Source: Marinomonas pontica
GTDB lineage: Bacteria > Pseudomonadota > Gammaproteobacteria > Pseudomonadales > Marinomonadaceae
Direction of reading: 5' to 3'
Length of the DNA: 64,000 nucleotides
Assembly: GCF_026191375.1 (NCBI RefSeq)
Contig: NZ_JAODTL010000050.1
Location: forward strand, 50,797-114,796
Below the pieces are notes generated by a model. The model worked only from the letters and a program-made list of their open reading frames with translations. It did no database searches and had not been told where the DNA came from. Shown here piece by piece: positions 1 through 9,005 of the stretch. Made by a program: the position numbers and the translations under genes. Position 1 is the stretch's first letter; each line of letters starts with the position of its first letter.

Positions 1-1331
1 GCGCCGCGCTATTATTATCCGGCTGCGCCAGTCAGTATCAGTATGAAGCGCCCTCTGTCACTGCAGAAGCTATGCCGACGTATGCCCTTGCAGAATTTTC
101 AGCCAACCAATGGTTAAGCTTTGGCTCCCCTGATCTGGAGGCTTTATTAAGAGCTGCTTTTGAGCATAACTGGACCATCACGGTGGCGGCAGAACGAGTA
201 CGCTTAGCACGATTGGCAATCGAAACAGAGGAAGCTAACCAAGGTATCTCAACCACGGCAACCCTCATCGCAGGATCGACGCAAAGCGCCAACACCAATG
301 ATCTGAGTAACTTCAGTAGTTCGGATGCGTCGTCACTGTCCTTTACTGCGAAATACGAATGGGATTTGTGGGGTAAGTTGCAAGCTGGGATGGATCAAAC
401 GCTGCTGTCAGTGCAATCTTCCCAGTGGAGTTTTGAATCGGCGCGTCTGTCAGTCACGGCTAGTATCGTCAAACAGTACATTGCGTTTTTGTCTCTTAAA
501 GAGCAACTTACCCTTGCACAAAAAAATTTAGTGTCAGCCAAAGAAAGTTACGATCTTTTTCTAGCACAGCACGAAGAAGGTTTAGTGTCGCGCATTGATC
601 TGATTGATCAACAAGAGACGATACTTAGTCTGGAAGAAAAAATCGAAACCTTACAGTTAAACCAACAAGATCAAGAGCGTGCGTTGGCTCTGTTAACAGG
701 GCAGGCAAACTGGCAAGAAAGTGATCCGCATTTTCGTTTAACGGACTTAACCGTGCCAACGATTGCGTTGAACCAACCAGCAGAGTTAATTCGTCAACGC
801 CCTGACCTAAAAGAAGCGGAAGCATCCGTCAAAGCCGCCTTTTTAAGCAAAGTGGAAACCGAGCTAGATCGTTGGCCAAACCTATCCATTAGCCTTAGCC
901 TACGCCCTTCCGATTTATATGACTTAGCGGAACAGTGGACCGTGACCTTAGCCGAATCCATTAGCTTGGCGCTTTATGATAATGGCGATAACAAGCGCGC
1001 TTTGAAAAAGGCGGAAATCAACGAAACCATTGCGCGTATCAATTATCAAAATACCGTAGTGTCAGCATTGCATGAGGTTCAAGATACGTTGAGTGCTTAT
1101 CAGCAAAGCCGTATATCGTACCGATATGTGCAAATCTCCCACCAGAATCAAATCGTGAAAACTCAACTCACGGAGTATGAATGGGAAGAAGGCGTGCGTG
1201 ACAAGTCAGATTTAATAAGTGCTCAACGCAGCCTATTTAGCACCGAAGAATCCTTGGTTACAGCAAAACAAAGTGTTCTTAATAGTATTGTCGCGTTGTA
1301 CCAAGCGAACGGTACAGCGCCTAATTTCTAA
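1..1331 (+). CDS. Outer-membrane efflux lipoprotein, TolC/NodT family (5' end missing)
   Basis: The reading frame is open from base 3 and its start lies left of the window. The first visible codons give a lipobox (Leu-Ser-Gly-Cys, Cys codon at 24-26), so the mature protein is an outer-membrane lipoprotein. The rest shows the two helical/strand repeats of outer-membrane efflux proteins, with conserved motifs such as YEWDLWGKL and the RQRPDLKEAEA stretch at the start of the second repeat. Such proteins form the exit duct of RND or ABC tripartite pumps. Its pump partners would lie upstream, outside the window. The substrate cannot be told. Confidence 0.85.
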   Translation, partial: AALLLSGCASQYQYEAPSVTAEAMPTYALAEFSANQWLSFGSPDLEALLRAAFEHNWTITVAAERVRLARLAIETEEANQGISTTATLIAGSTQSANTNDLSNFSSSDASSLSFTAKYEWDLWGKLQAGMDQTLLSVQSSQWSFESARLSVTASIVKQYIAFLSLKEQLTLAQKNLVSAKESYDLFLAQHEEGLVSRIDLIDQQETILSLEEKIETLQLNQQDQERALALLTGQANWQESDPHFRLTDLTVPTIALNQPAELIRQRPDLKEAEASVKAAFLSKVETELDRWPNLSISLSLRPSDLYDLAEQWTVTLAESISLALYDNGDNKRALKKAEINETIARINYQNTVVSALHEVQDTLSAYQQSRISYRYVQISHQNQIVKTQLTEYEWEEGVRDKSDLISAQRSLFSTEESLVTAKQSVLNSIVALYQANGTAPNF

Positions 1332-1354
1332 ACCGTCTACACCTTTCTTGTGAT

Positions 1355-1382
1355 AAGTCGGTAAATGTGTATTTGCCGACTT
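1355..1382 (+). terminator. Weak hairpin after the efflux gene
   Basis: AAGTCGGTAAAT (1355-1366) pairs with ATTTGCCGACTT (1371-1382) through one G-T pair and a short loop. It lies 23 bases after the stop codon. Only a poor T tract follows, so termination is uncertain. Confidence 0.4.
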
Positions 1383-1501
1383 TGTGTGTCTATAACTTGC
1401 CACCCATTGTTATGCAAGGTCCGCTATTCACATTATGGCTCTTTAGATAATGCGTTGCAGTTAACGAAACGGCATGTTCCAATCTATGGTCAAATACAAA
1501 T

Positions 1502-1520
1502 AATAATGATTAACATTACC
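1502..1520 (+). promoter_or_regulatory. Fur box upstream of the TonB-dependent receptor
   Basis: AATAATGATTAACATTACC matches the 19-bp Fur consensus at 15 positions. It lies about 85 bases before the receptor start in an AT-rich promoter region. Iron-dependent repression of the receptor is inferred from this. Confidence 0.7.
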
Positions 1521-1604
1521 ATTCAGTTATTTTCTCCCATATGTTAATATTTCTTTAAATTTACTTATCTTTACATTCCTTTGACACTATGGAGCCGCAT
1601 TATT

Positions 1605-3740
1605 ATGAAACCCACTTTGGTCGCACTGGCTGTTGCATTGGCATCCGGTGCCCTACACGCCGACAATGAACTAAATACACTCCTGATTGAAGGACAGGCA
1701 GAGCTTCAAACAACAGACAAAGCTCGCGTGAGTGAAGCCGAAGGTGCAACCACTACGACTAGCGAAGACATTGTTGAAGCACAAGCTTCGAATTTGGCAG
1801 ACGCCTTGCAAAGCAATGCTGCCGTACAAATCGACGAAGTGGGTGGCTCTCGCGGTAGCACCATTACCGTTCGTGGACAAACGGGTAATGCTGTCAGTGT
1901 TCGAGTAGAAGGTGCTCCCAACAACCGTAGCCAGATCATGCACAAAGGCAGCAACGACCGTGACACCATTTGGTTAAACATGGACATGTATGAGTCTGTG
2001 ACGGTTATCCCTGGCGCCGCGGCAAATACCTACGGCAATGGTTCAACCGGTGGCGTGGTTCTACTAGAAACCAAGGACCCAGAGTCGATTATTCGCGAGG
2101 ACCGAGATTGGGGCGCCAACCTGCGCTACACCCATGAGACGAATGGTGAAGCGAATGGTATTAGTACGGATGTTGCGAAGCAGTTTAACGACAAATTCTC
2201 TGCAAATGCGACCATCTCCGCCAAGGATACTAACGCCTACGAAGACGCAAATGGCGTTAAGACAGACAATGGCGGTACGGGCTCAGAAGACCTAAGTTAC
2301 CTATTAAAAGGCGTATTTACGCCTGATGAAGCACAGCGTTTAGAAGTCAGCATTCTACAAAACAATATGGACTATTCTGATTATGCTGACGATGGCACCG
2401 AAACGAAAAAGAAAGTACGTGACCGCACTCTGTCGGGACAATACACCTTCAATCCAAAAGACAATGACCTTGTCGACCTGAAAATCCGTGTCTCGCAAGC
2501 AGAAAGCGATCAGGACTCCGATGAAGGTACTGGGGATTGGTCAAATACAGGTGGCGTGACAACCACCTACGCAGAAATCGAAAATACCAGTGTTTTCTTC
2601 CCGACTCAAAATACCATGCACGTTACTCGATACGGCTTAGATTACACCTTTGATGACGTTCGCATGTCTTACGACAATGACGACGGCACTCCAAAGCAAG
2701 TGGAACGTACTTCCATCGGTGCTTATCTGTCTGACACCATGCACATCGGCGAAGATCTGCAGTTAACTGGTAGCTTGCGTTATGACTCTTATAACGCCGA
2801 TTATGCTGGGCGTGAAGCACAAGGTGAGGATTCTATTAACTCGAAATTGTCCGCGCTTTGGAAGCCATTTGAAAACACAGCCATTCATGGCCTTGGCTTT
2901 ACCGCGTTAGTGGGTTCTGGTTACCGTGCTCCAGCCGTATATGAAATTTACGGTAAAAAGTTCACATCTGAATACTTTACAGGCACAGATGCTGACGGTG
3001 ATGGTGTATACGAAACAGGCAACCTAGCCGGGTGTGGCGATGGCAACGGTAACTGGTGTGTCATCGAAAACGAAGACCTTACTGGTGAAACTTCCTTGGA
3101 CACAGAAGTGGGTCTGACCTTTGAGCGTATGGGCATATGGCAAACCACTGACCGTTTAGATGCCAATATCAGCTACATTCATAACGACTTAAAAGACAAA
3201 ATCTACAACGAGCTACTGGGCACACTTGATACAAGCATCGGCACTTACAACGGTAGTGCCTACAATGTGCGTCAGTTTGTCAACAAAGACGAAGCCGCCA
3301 TATACGGTTGGGAGCTGGCCGCTCGCTATGATAGCCCTCTTATCTTTGCCAATTTCACATTCCAAGATATGAATGGTTATGTGGTTGAAGACGATGGTAC
3401 GAAATCCAAAGATACTAGCATTATTCCTCGTAGCATTAGCGTCACATTAGGTACTTACTTTAACGATCAAAAAGGTCGTGTCGGCTTCGATACCAAGTAT
3501 CGAAAAGGGCGTGTTGAAGAAGGTACTCGAAGCACCAGTGAATACCTGACATACACCGTATATGACGTGTTTGCTTCTTACCGTTTCACTGAAAACCTCA
3601 GTGCCCAACTACGCGTTGATAACGTTACCAATAAGTTATACAGCAAAAGCGAGACATCGGAAGACTCAACCACGGGCGAAGATACAACGTCTTATCAGCC
3701 AGGCCGTAACGTTAAGCTTGGGGTGAATTACCGCTTTTAG
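1605..3740 (+). CDS. TonB-dependent outer-membrane receptor
   Basis: This 711-residue protein has a signal peptide ending near HADNELN, a plug domain at roughly residues 50-165 (the STITVRGQ strand and a GGVVLLET end), and a 22-strand-type beta barrel ending in the terminal Phe expected for outer-membrane insertion. It imports a ligand across the outer membrane using TonB energy. The plug resembles haem/haemoglobin receptors, but the ligand is unproven and no haem-uptake genes are adjacent. ATG 1605 is preferred over an upstream in-frame TTG because GGAG (1591-1594) sits 10 bases before it and the signal peptide starts there. A Fur box precedes it. Confidence 0.9.
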   Translation: MKPTLVALAVALASGALHADNELNTLLIEGQAELQTTDKARVSEAEGATTTTSEDIVEAQASNLADALQSNAAVQIDEVGGSRGSTITVRGQTGNAVSVRVEGAPNNRSQIMHKGSNDRDTIWLNMDMYESVTVIPGAAANTYGNGSTGGVVLLETKDPESIIREDRDWGANLRYTHETNGEANGISTDVAKQFNDKFSANATISAKDTNAYEDANGVKTDNGGTGSEDLSYLLKGVFTPDEAQRLEVSILQNNMDYSDYADDGTETKKKVRDRTLSGQYTFNPKDNDLVDLKIRVSQAESDQDSDEGTGDWSNTGGVTTTYAEIENTSVFFPTQNTMHVTRYGLDYTFDDVRMSYDNDDGTPKQVERTSIGAYLSDTMHIGEDLQLTGSLRYDSYNADYAGREAQGEDSINSKLSALWKPFENTAIHGLGFTALVGSGYRAPAVYEIYGKKFTSEYFTGTDADGDGVYETGNLAGCGDGNGNWCVIENEDLTGETSLDTEVGLTFERMGIWQTTDRLDANISYIHNDLKDKIYNELLGTLDTSIGTYNGSAYNVRQFVNKDEAAIYGWELAARYDSPLIFANFTFQDMNGYVVEDDGTKSKDTSIIPRSISVTLGTYFNDQKGRVGFDTKYRKGRVEEGTRSTSEYLTYTVYDVFASYRFTENLSAQLRVDNVTNKLYSKSETSEDSTTGEDTTSYQPGRNVKLGVNYRF

Positions 3741-3774
3741 ATGCCCTTAGAAAGCAATTGGTTTCTTTCTACTT

Positions 3775-3798
3775 GAGCAGCCTTCGGGCTGCTCTTTT
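3775..3798 (+). terminator. Rho-independent terminator of the TonB receptor gene
   Basis: GAGCAGCC (3775-3782), loop TTCG, GGCTGCTC (3787-3794) followed by TTTT. The perfect 8-bp stem with a UUCG loop lies 34 bases after the stop. Confidence 0.9.
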
Positions 3799-3839
3799 CT
3801 TGTTTTCATTAAATGATCAAAGTGTAAATCAAAGTAAAT

Positions 3840-3858
3840 ACAAATGAGAATCAATGCT
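3840..3858 (+). promoter_or_regulatory. Possible Fur box before the lamin-tail/VTC operon
   Basis: ACAAATGAGAATCAATGCT matches the 19-bp Fur consensus at about 11 positions and contains the TGAnAAT half of the alternative 7-1-7 model. It lies about 50 bases before the operon. It is weaker than the site at 1502 and is supported mainly by position. Confidence 0.4.
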
Positions 3859-3907
3859 ACTTAAAGGCATAATATGACCAAATTATGACGATTTAATAAC
3901 TCATTCT

Positions 3908-4444
3908 ATGTATCAGACTTATCGTTCTATTAAACCCTATCTATTTACTGGTTTTATGGCGGTCACTGCGGTGGTTGCATTTGCTCTGCACCAGACCACA
4001 GTGACAGCAGCAGCCAATCAATTGTTTATCAGCGAAGTATCGTTTGCCAATAACGATAAGCAGGATTGGATAGAACTCTACAATCCAAGCCTCAACAGTG
4101 TTTCCTTGAAGGGCTATTACCTTAGCGACGACCTAGACGACCCCGAACGTTTTCGTATTCCGTTTGATGTCATCGTCCCTGCACATGGCACCGCTTTGTT
4201 GCATGGGGAAAAAGCGGAAAATCTACCTATGAATGCGATCAAGCTTAACTTTAGTCTTGGCAATGGTGAAACAGTCACTCTGACCAGTCCAAGTGGCAAA
4301 ACCCAACTGGACCGCATTGCTTTAATCGCTCCGGCTTCTTACAAAGGCCAATTTTCGATAGGCCATAAAATAAAGAATCCTGACATAGTGGAAATTTCCT
4401 ATCAGCCAACACCTGGACAACTTGTAGGGGTGACGGCTCGATGA
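3908..4444 (+). CDS. Secreted lamin tail domain protein
   Basis: A 178-residue protein with a long hydrophobic N-terminal signal/anchor (about residues 12-37) followed by one lamin-tail (LTD) Ig-like domain. The domain is recognised by ISEVSFANNDKQDWIELYNPS, the GYYLSDD strand, and the hydrophobic strand ending in LNFSLGNGETVTL. LTD domains are usually parts of larger secreted enzymes or CotH-type surface proteins; here one stands almost alone. It is first in a four-gene run and overlaps the next gene by ATGA. No clear Shine-Dalgarno was seen, and a later start at 3956 is possible. Its function is unknown, perhaps as a periplasmic adaptor. Confidence 0.75.
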   Translation: MYQTYRSIKPYLFTGFMAVTAVVAFALHQTTVTAAANQLFISEVSFANNDKQDWIELYNPSLNSVSLKGYYLSDDLDDPERFRIPFDVIVPAHGTALLHGEKAENLPMNAIKLNFSLGNGETVTLTSPSGKTQLDRIALIAPASYKGQFSIGHKIKNPDIVEISYQPTPGQLVGVTAR

Positions 4445-5151
4445 GTAAAACATTAAAAGTTCAGCGTCATGAGGTGAAGTATTACATCAGCTACGCGGAT
4501 TACGAATACGCGCGCCATCTACTTGCAACCCTCATGCAGCGGGACCCTCATCAAAAAGACGAACGAGGCTACTTCATTCGTAGTCTTTATTTTGATGACG
4601 ACTATGACACCAGCGTTGAGGAAAAGCTGGACGGGATTGAGCACCGTGATAAATACCGTTTACGCACCTACGACCCAACGCTTAACTGGGTCAAGTTAGA
4701 ACGTAAGCGCAAGCACAACCAATTTGTGAACAAAAGCTCAGTCCGCCTGAGCAAGGCTGAAGCGCTGCAAATGATCGATGGGGATGTGGACTTTTTACTT
4801 GAGAAGGACAGCCAAAGTGCACGTTCTATCTACTTTGATTTAAAACGTAAATTTATCCGCCCGAAAGTGATCGTCGATTACGACCGGGAAGTCTACATGC
4901 TCGACTACAACGACATTCGAGTGACGTTTGATAAAAACATCCGCGTTAATACCAGCGATTTAGATCTATTTAACCCGGATCTTGAAACGCAAACTTTGCA
5001 GCGCCCGGACACCATCATCATGGAGGTCAAGTTCAATACCTGCTTGCCCTCTTGGTTCTCGACTTTGCTGAAGCTCGATGGCACAACCGCCATGGCGATT
5101 AGTAAATATTGCCAAGGCCGAATGCATATGCGCGAGTATTACGGCGACTGA
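4441..5151 (+). CDS. VTC-domain polyphosphate polymerase family protein
   Basis: This 236-residue protein is a stand-alone VTC/CYTH-like tunnel domain, the fold that makes polyphosphate from ATP in the yeast vacuolar transporter chaperone. The alternating charged pairs that line the tunnel are present: E11/K13, the DKYRLRTYD strand, KLERKRK, PKVIVDYDREVY, and the metal-binding MEVKF strand near the C terminus. It has no membrane segment, so it should act at the inner cytoplasmic face. It is coupled to the upstream gene by ATGA and followed after 45 bases by the DUF4956 membrane protein, a usual partner. Polymer synthesis is inferred from the family; the product is unproven. Confidence 0.8.
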   Translation: MSKTLKVQRHEVKYYISYADYEYARHLLATLMQRDPHQKDERGYFIRSLYFDDDYDTSVEEKLDGIEHRDKYRLRTYDPTLNWVKLERKRKHNQFVNKSSVRLSKAEALQMIDGDVDFLLEKDSQSARSIYFDLKRKFIRPKVIVDYDREVYMLDYNDIRVTFDKNIRVNTSDLDLFNPDLETQTLQRPDTIIMEVKFNTCLPSWFSTLLKLDGTTAMAISKYCQGRMHMREYYGD

Positions 5152-5196
5152 TTTATCCCCTTTAACTCATTAACCCTTGAAACAAGACGAAACATC

Positions 5197-5886
5197 ATGG
5201 ACTCAACTAACCTAAGCCAAATACTCAATAACAGCCTACTCTTTTCGGAAAACACCATGAGTGTGCTGCAGATTTTGTTGTCATTATCGATCACTTTCTT
5301 GATGGCAATGTTTATCTATTTTATCTATAAGCGCACCTACAATGGTGTACTGTACTCGCAAAACTTCAACATCACCTTGGTGATGACGGCCATTGCGATC
5401 AACGCCATCGTCATCGGCATCAGTGGCAATTTAATGCTGTCTTTGGGCATGGTCGGTGCCTTATCGATCATCCGTTTTCGTACAGCCGTCAAAGATCCTC
5501 GCGATACGGCCTTTATCTTTTGGTCCATCATGGTGGGTATCGCCAACGGCGTGGCCTATTACGAGTTATCATTTATCGCGAGCATTTTCATTGCCATCGT
5601 TCTCTGGGGGCTGTCACGTTCGGTCACCTTCGAGCCTGCTTACATGCTTATCATTAAGTATCCACGCAGTAGCGATTGGGCGTCTGTACAGAATATTTTA
5701 GATGACCGCAAATTGGTCAACAGCTACCTAACCCGCTCTGACACCCTAAAAGGGGACGTGGTCGAACGCGTTACCGAAGTCAAAATTAAGCGCGGTCAGC
5801 AAGAACCTCTTCTTACTCAGCTGCGCTCATGCGCGAGCATCAACAGCTGTGTTCTTCTTTCAAGTAACGGCGAATTTACGGAATAA
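5197..5886 (+). CDS. DUF4956 inner-membrane protein
   Basis: A 229-residue protein with about four membrane segments (roughly residues 22-44, 57-80, 85-105 and 118-140) and a soluble C-terminal domain. The glycine-rich MLSLGMVGALSIIRFRTAVKDPRDTAF stretch, only partly quoted here as GMVGALSIIRFRTAVKDP, is characteristic of DUF4956. Members commonly neighbour VTC-domain proteins, as here, which suggests a membrane channel or acceptor for the polymer. Biochemical function is not established. It sits one base before the next gene. Confidence 0.8.
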   Translation: MDSTNLSQILNNSLLFSENTMSVLQILLSLSITFLMAMFIYFIYKRTYNGVLYSQNFNITLVMTAIAINAIVIGISGNLMLSLGMVGALSIIRFRTAVKDPRDTAFIFWSIMVGIANGVAYYELSFIASIFIAIVLWGLSRSVTFEPAYMLIIKYPRSSDWASVQNILDDRKLVNSYLTRSDTLKGDVVERVTEVKIKRGQQEPLLTQLRSCASINSCVLLSSNGEFTE

Positions 5887-5887
5887 T

Positions 5888-7501
5888 ATGATGAAACACC
5901 TATCTCGACGTTGGGCCATCGCGCCTTTATATGCAGCCTTGTTCGCAGCCAGCACTCAGGTCTCTGCGGCCAACAATGCCATTGAACTGAATGTGGCACA
6001 GCCACCTTTATCGACCCCAGCTATCTTAGTCAAAGACGGCCGTATCCTCATTACCCGCGGTGGTACTTACCGCCTAACGGGACAAAGTGACAACGGTCAA
6101 ATCTGGGTCAACACAGGGGACGAGAAAGTTACGTTACAGCTGGATAATATCCAACTGTCCAACGCTTACGGGTCTGCTCTGTACCTCGAAGAAGCGGGTG
6201 ATGTGGATGTCGAATTGATGCCAAACTCCAACAACCGTTTTGAAGACCACAACCACAGCGCGGAGAAAGAAGGCGAAGCAAAACAAAACGCGCCAATTTA
6301 CTCTAAAGCCGATCTAAAAATCACCGGAGCACCACAAGCCACATTGACCATCGTGGGCCGCTATAAAGACGGTATCGTGAGCAAAGACGATCTTGATATT
6401 CGTCGCGCCAACATCAGCATCGAAACCGTAGACGATGGTTTATACGGACAGGACAGTGTCGATATCCGTGACTCTAAGATCCTAATCAAGGCGGGTGACG
6501 ACGGCATTAAAGCCGACAATGAGGAGCGCGAAGACAAAGGTTTTGTTCACATCGAAGGCAGCGATATTCAGATTTTCGCAAAAGACGATGGCATCAAGGG
6601 CGTCCGCAAAGTCGACATTTACAGCGGCAATATTCGTGTCGAGGAATCCTATGAGGGCATTGAGAGTCGTAACATCACGATTCATGGTGGCAATATTTTT
6701 GTTAAGTCGGAAGACGATGCTCTGAATATTTCAGATGGCAGTGGCGCCAATGAACCAAGCTTTGGCGAACGCGTGAAAGGCTTTTTCAAAGGCGGTGAGC
6801 GTGGTGAACACCCTGAAGGCGAAATGGGCGAACGCCCTCCTCGCGGCGAGCGACCAGAAGGCCAACCTAGTGAACGCCCTCCTCGCGGCGAGCGACCAGA
6901 AGGCCAACCTAGTGAACGCCCTCCTCGCGGCGAGCGACCAGAAGGCCAACCTAGTGAACGCCCACCACATGGCGGCGGTAAAGCCAAAGTAGATGGCATC
7001 ATGACCATCTTAGGCGGCCGCACGCACATTCAATCCAGTGGTGACGGCTTTGACTCGAATGGTGACGCTATGATGAGTGGCGGTGAACTGTTTATCGAAG
7101 GCCCAACCAGTGGTCGTGATGGCTATATTGATGTGGATGGTTTCTTCAAACTGACTGGTGGCCGTTTATTTGCCATGGGCAGTGCTGGCATGGCACAAGC
7201 CCCTTCTGACGACTCTACTCAGCCAGTTATTCAGATCAACTTAGAAAGCACTTATGCAAAAGGGGCCACCGTCACCATCACCCATGTCGAGAGCAATCAG
7301 GTGTTTGAACAAGTGATGCCAATGGACTTCCAATCGTTCACTGTTTCTGAGCCTGAATTCACGCTGGGGCAAACTTACCAAGTGCAAATTAATGGCGAAG
7401 ACATTACCACTGTCACACTGGAGACCGTCATTACCCGCTTTGGTAATGCTGGACGCGGCGGCCCTAGAGGTGAGCGGGGTGAAAAGAAAGGTTGGTGGTA
7501 A
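5888..7501 (+). CDS. Secreted beta-helix protein, Cthe_2159-like carbohydrate-binding family
   Basis: The 537-residue protein has a signal peptide ending near VSAANNAIELN. Most of the rest is right-handed beta-helix rungs rich in D-D-G/D-D-A turns (VDDGLYGQ, AGDDGIKAD, KDDGIKG, SEDDALNISDGSG), typical of the calcium-dependent Cthe_2159 pectate/cellulose-binding family. Residues near 300-360 are an insert of Arg/Pro/Glu-rich 14-residue repeats. A C-terminal strand-rich part ends in an RGGPRGERGEKKGWW tail. ATG 5888 is one base after the upstream stop, so this is the last gene of the run. It probably acts in the periplasm or at the surface; its ligand is unknown. Confidence 0.8.
   Translation: MMKHLSRRWAIAPLYAALFAASTQVSAANNAIELNVAQPPLSTPAILVKDGRILITRGGTYRLTGQSDNGQIWVNTGDEKVTLQLDNIQLSNAYGSALYLEEAGDVDVELMPNSNNRFEDHNHSAEKEGEAKQNAPIYSKADLKITGAPQATLTIVGRYKDGIVSKDDLDIRRANISIETVDDGLYGQDSVDIRDSKILIKAGDDGIKADNEEREDKGFVHIEGSDIQIFAKDDGIKGVRKVDIYSGNIRVEESYEGIESRNITIHGGNIFVKSEDDALNISDGSGANEPSFGERVKGFFKGGERGEHPEGEMGERPPRGERPEGQPSERPPRGERPEGQPSERPPRGERPEGQPSERPPHGGGKAKVDGIMTILGGRTHIQSSGDGFDSNGDAMMSGGELFIEGPTSGRDGYIDVDGFFKLTGGRLFAMGSAGMAQAPSDDSTQPVIQINLESTYAKGATVTITHVESNQVFEQVMPMDFQSFTVSEPEFTLGQTYQVQINGEDITTVTLETVITRFGNAGRGGPRGERGEKKGWW
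6830..6955 (+). repeat. Three perfect 42-bp tandem repeats inside the beta-helix gene
   Basis: The 42-bp unit starting GAACGCCCTCCTCGCGGCGA occurs three times with no mismatch (6830-6871, 6872-6913, 6914-6955), with a degenerate half unit on each side. Each encodes ERPPRGERPEGQPS. The unit keeps frame, so copy-number change would lengthen or shorten the linker without breaking the gene. Confidence 0.95.
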
Positions 7502-7536
7502 GTAGATTGTAGATCTTCACTGTGTCAATCCAGTCT

Positions 7537-7574
7537 CGTCAAAGATAGGAGACACTATATTCCTATCTTTGACG
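7537..7574. terminator. Perfect hairpin between convergent genes
   Basis: CGTCAAAGATAGGA (7537-7550) and TCCTATCTTTGACG (7561-7574) form a perfect 14-bp stem with a 10-base loop. It lies between the beta-helix gene and the convergent hmp gene. There is no long T tract, so it may be a bidirectional terminator or an RNA-end protector. Confidence 0.55.
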
Positions 7575-7681
7575 CGTTTAAATGGAGCTGAAAAATATTC
7601 CGAGCCTCCTACTCACTATTGTTTGCCTCTTCTTGTAGAGGTTCAAGCGTAGTGGCACATATTGATGACTTTGATTGACTG

Positions 7682-8872
7682 CTAAACCTCTTGATGTGGG
7701 CCGAAGAGTTCGTAATGAATGCGGTCGGCTTCTACACCAAGGCTGAGTAGTTGCTGTTTCACAAACATCATGAAGCCCACTGGGCCACATAAGTAAAACT
7801 CACCATCCGTCAGCGGTAGGCTGTCTTTTACTGCGTCAATTTGCATCATACCGTTCAATACGCCTTGCGCTTCGTTGCCTGCTTGTTCGTACCAAGTGTA
7901 AACAGACAGGTTGAGCTGCTCTTTTAGGCTGTTTACGTGGGCGTCAAATGAATGCTGACCTTGATGCGTACAGGCGTGCAAGTAGCTGATGGGTTGGGCG
8001 TATTGTTGTTTTGCTAATGTGTCTAACATGGCTTGCATCGGGGTTAAGCCAACACCACCAGAAATCAGCACCACCGGTCTTTGTTTGTCTTGGAAAAAGA
8101 AGTCGCCTGCGGGTGGCATGGCTTCTATTTCATCGCCTACGGTGATGTGATCATGCAGGTAATTCGACATGACGCCGGCGATCTCTCCTGTGCCTTCGCG
8201 TTTCACGCTGATGCGATAGCTGCTGCCATTTGGCGCTGTAGACAGTGAATATTGACGAATTTCGTCGAACTCGTTGCCTTCTGGGTGCAATTTGATGCCA
8301 AGATATTGACCTGGTTGATAGTCGATCACCGCGCCGCCATCAACAGGTTCGAACACAAAGCTGGTAACCAGATCCGACTCAGGTGTTTTTGACGCCACTC
8401 GAAAACGACGGAAGTCTTTCCAGCCGCCTTGTTGCGCCGCGCGCTCCGCATATAGGTCGCCTTCTACCTTAATAAAAATACCCGCAAGTTGTGTGTAAGC
8501 CGCAACCCACGCCTCTTCTACTTCTTTGGTGAAGGCGTCTGGCGCCAGTTCACGTAGGGTTTCAATCAAGTGATGACCCACAATATCGTATTGGTTTGGT
8601 TGGATATTGAAACTGGTGTGCTTATGGGCGATACGCATCACGGCGCTGGTTAGCACTTCTAAGTTATCGATGTGCGTTGCGTAGGCTGCGATAGCATTAA
8701 ACAGTGCAGCAGGTTGGCCACCCGTTCTTTGGTGTGTCATGTTAAACACATCTTTTAACTCTGGGTTGTGTGAAAACATACGCTTGTAAAAATGCTCAGT
8801 AATGGCCGTACCCGCAGACGCAAGAAGTGGGATGGTCGCTTTCACTGTATCTATGTGTTGTTGAGATAACAT
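7682..8872 (-). CDS. hmp: Flavohaemoglobin, nitric oxide dioxygenase
   Basis: The 396-residue protein has an N-terminal globin domain (residues 1-138, distal Tyr29 and proximal His85 in the MRIAHKHTSF stretch), a FAD-binding ferredoxin-reductase domain (RQYSLS motif) and a NAD-binding domain (GGVGLTPM). Length and order match E. coli Hmp. It oxidises NO to nitrate with O2 and NAD(P)H in the cytoplasm. Divergent norR, a sigma-54 promoter and NorR-type sites lie in its upstream region, so NO-induced transcription is strongly indicated. Confidence 0.97.
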   Translation of the reverse strand: MLSQQHIDTVKATIPLLASAGTAITEHFYKRMFSHNPELKDVFNMTHQRTGGQPAALFNAIAAYATHIDNLEVLTSAVMRIAHKHTSFNIQPNQYDIVGHHLIETLRELAPDAFTKEVEEAWVAAYTQLAGIFIKVEGDLYAERAAQQGGWKDFRRFRVASKTPESDLVTSFVFEPVDGGAVIDYQPGQYLGIKLHPEGNEFDEIRQYSLSTAPNGSSYRISVKREGTGEIAGVMSNYLHDHITVGDEIEAMPPAGDFFFQDKQRPVVLISGGVGLTPMQAMLDTLAKQQYAQPISYLHACTHQGQHSFDAHVNSLKEQLNLSVYTWYEQAGNEAQGVLNGMMQIDAVKDSLPLTDGEFYLCGPVGFMMFVKQQLLSLGVEADRIHYELFGPHQEV

Positions 8873-8935
8873 ATTGTGTCCTTTGCTTTAGTAAGTCATA
8901 AAACGGGAATGAAATTGTTGAATTGTCTTTACTAT

Positions 8936-8952
8936 TGCGAAGGACGTGCCAA
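8936..8952 (-). promoter_or_regulatory. Sigma-54 promoter of hmp
   Basis: On the minus strand the sequence TTGGCACGTCCTTCGCA matches the -24/-12 consensus TGGCACG-N4-TTGCA with one mismatch. It sits about 65 bases before the hmp start, with NorR-type sites further upstream, the standard layout for enhancer-dependent activation. Confidence 0.85.
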
Positions 8953-9005
8953 ATAAAAAAATTAAAATAAAATCAACATCTTGGGTTTTTATGTCGTGAT
9001 TTAGA

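Noticed and set aside
6830..6955. CRISPR array
   Set aside because: Repeats are directly adjacent, without spacers, and encode protein in frame.
6682..7029. Antisense frames across the 42-bp repeats
   Set aside because: Open only because the repeat lacks stops in several frames; the sense frame has a signal peptide and beta-helix pattern.
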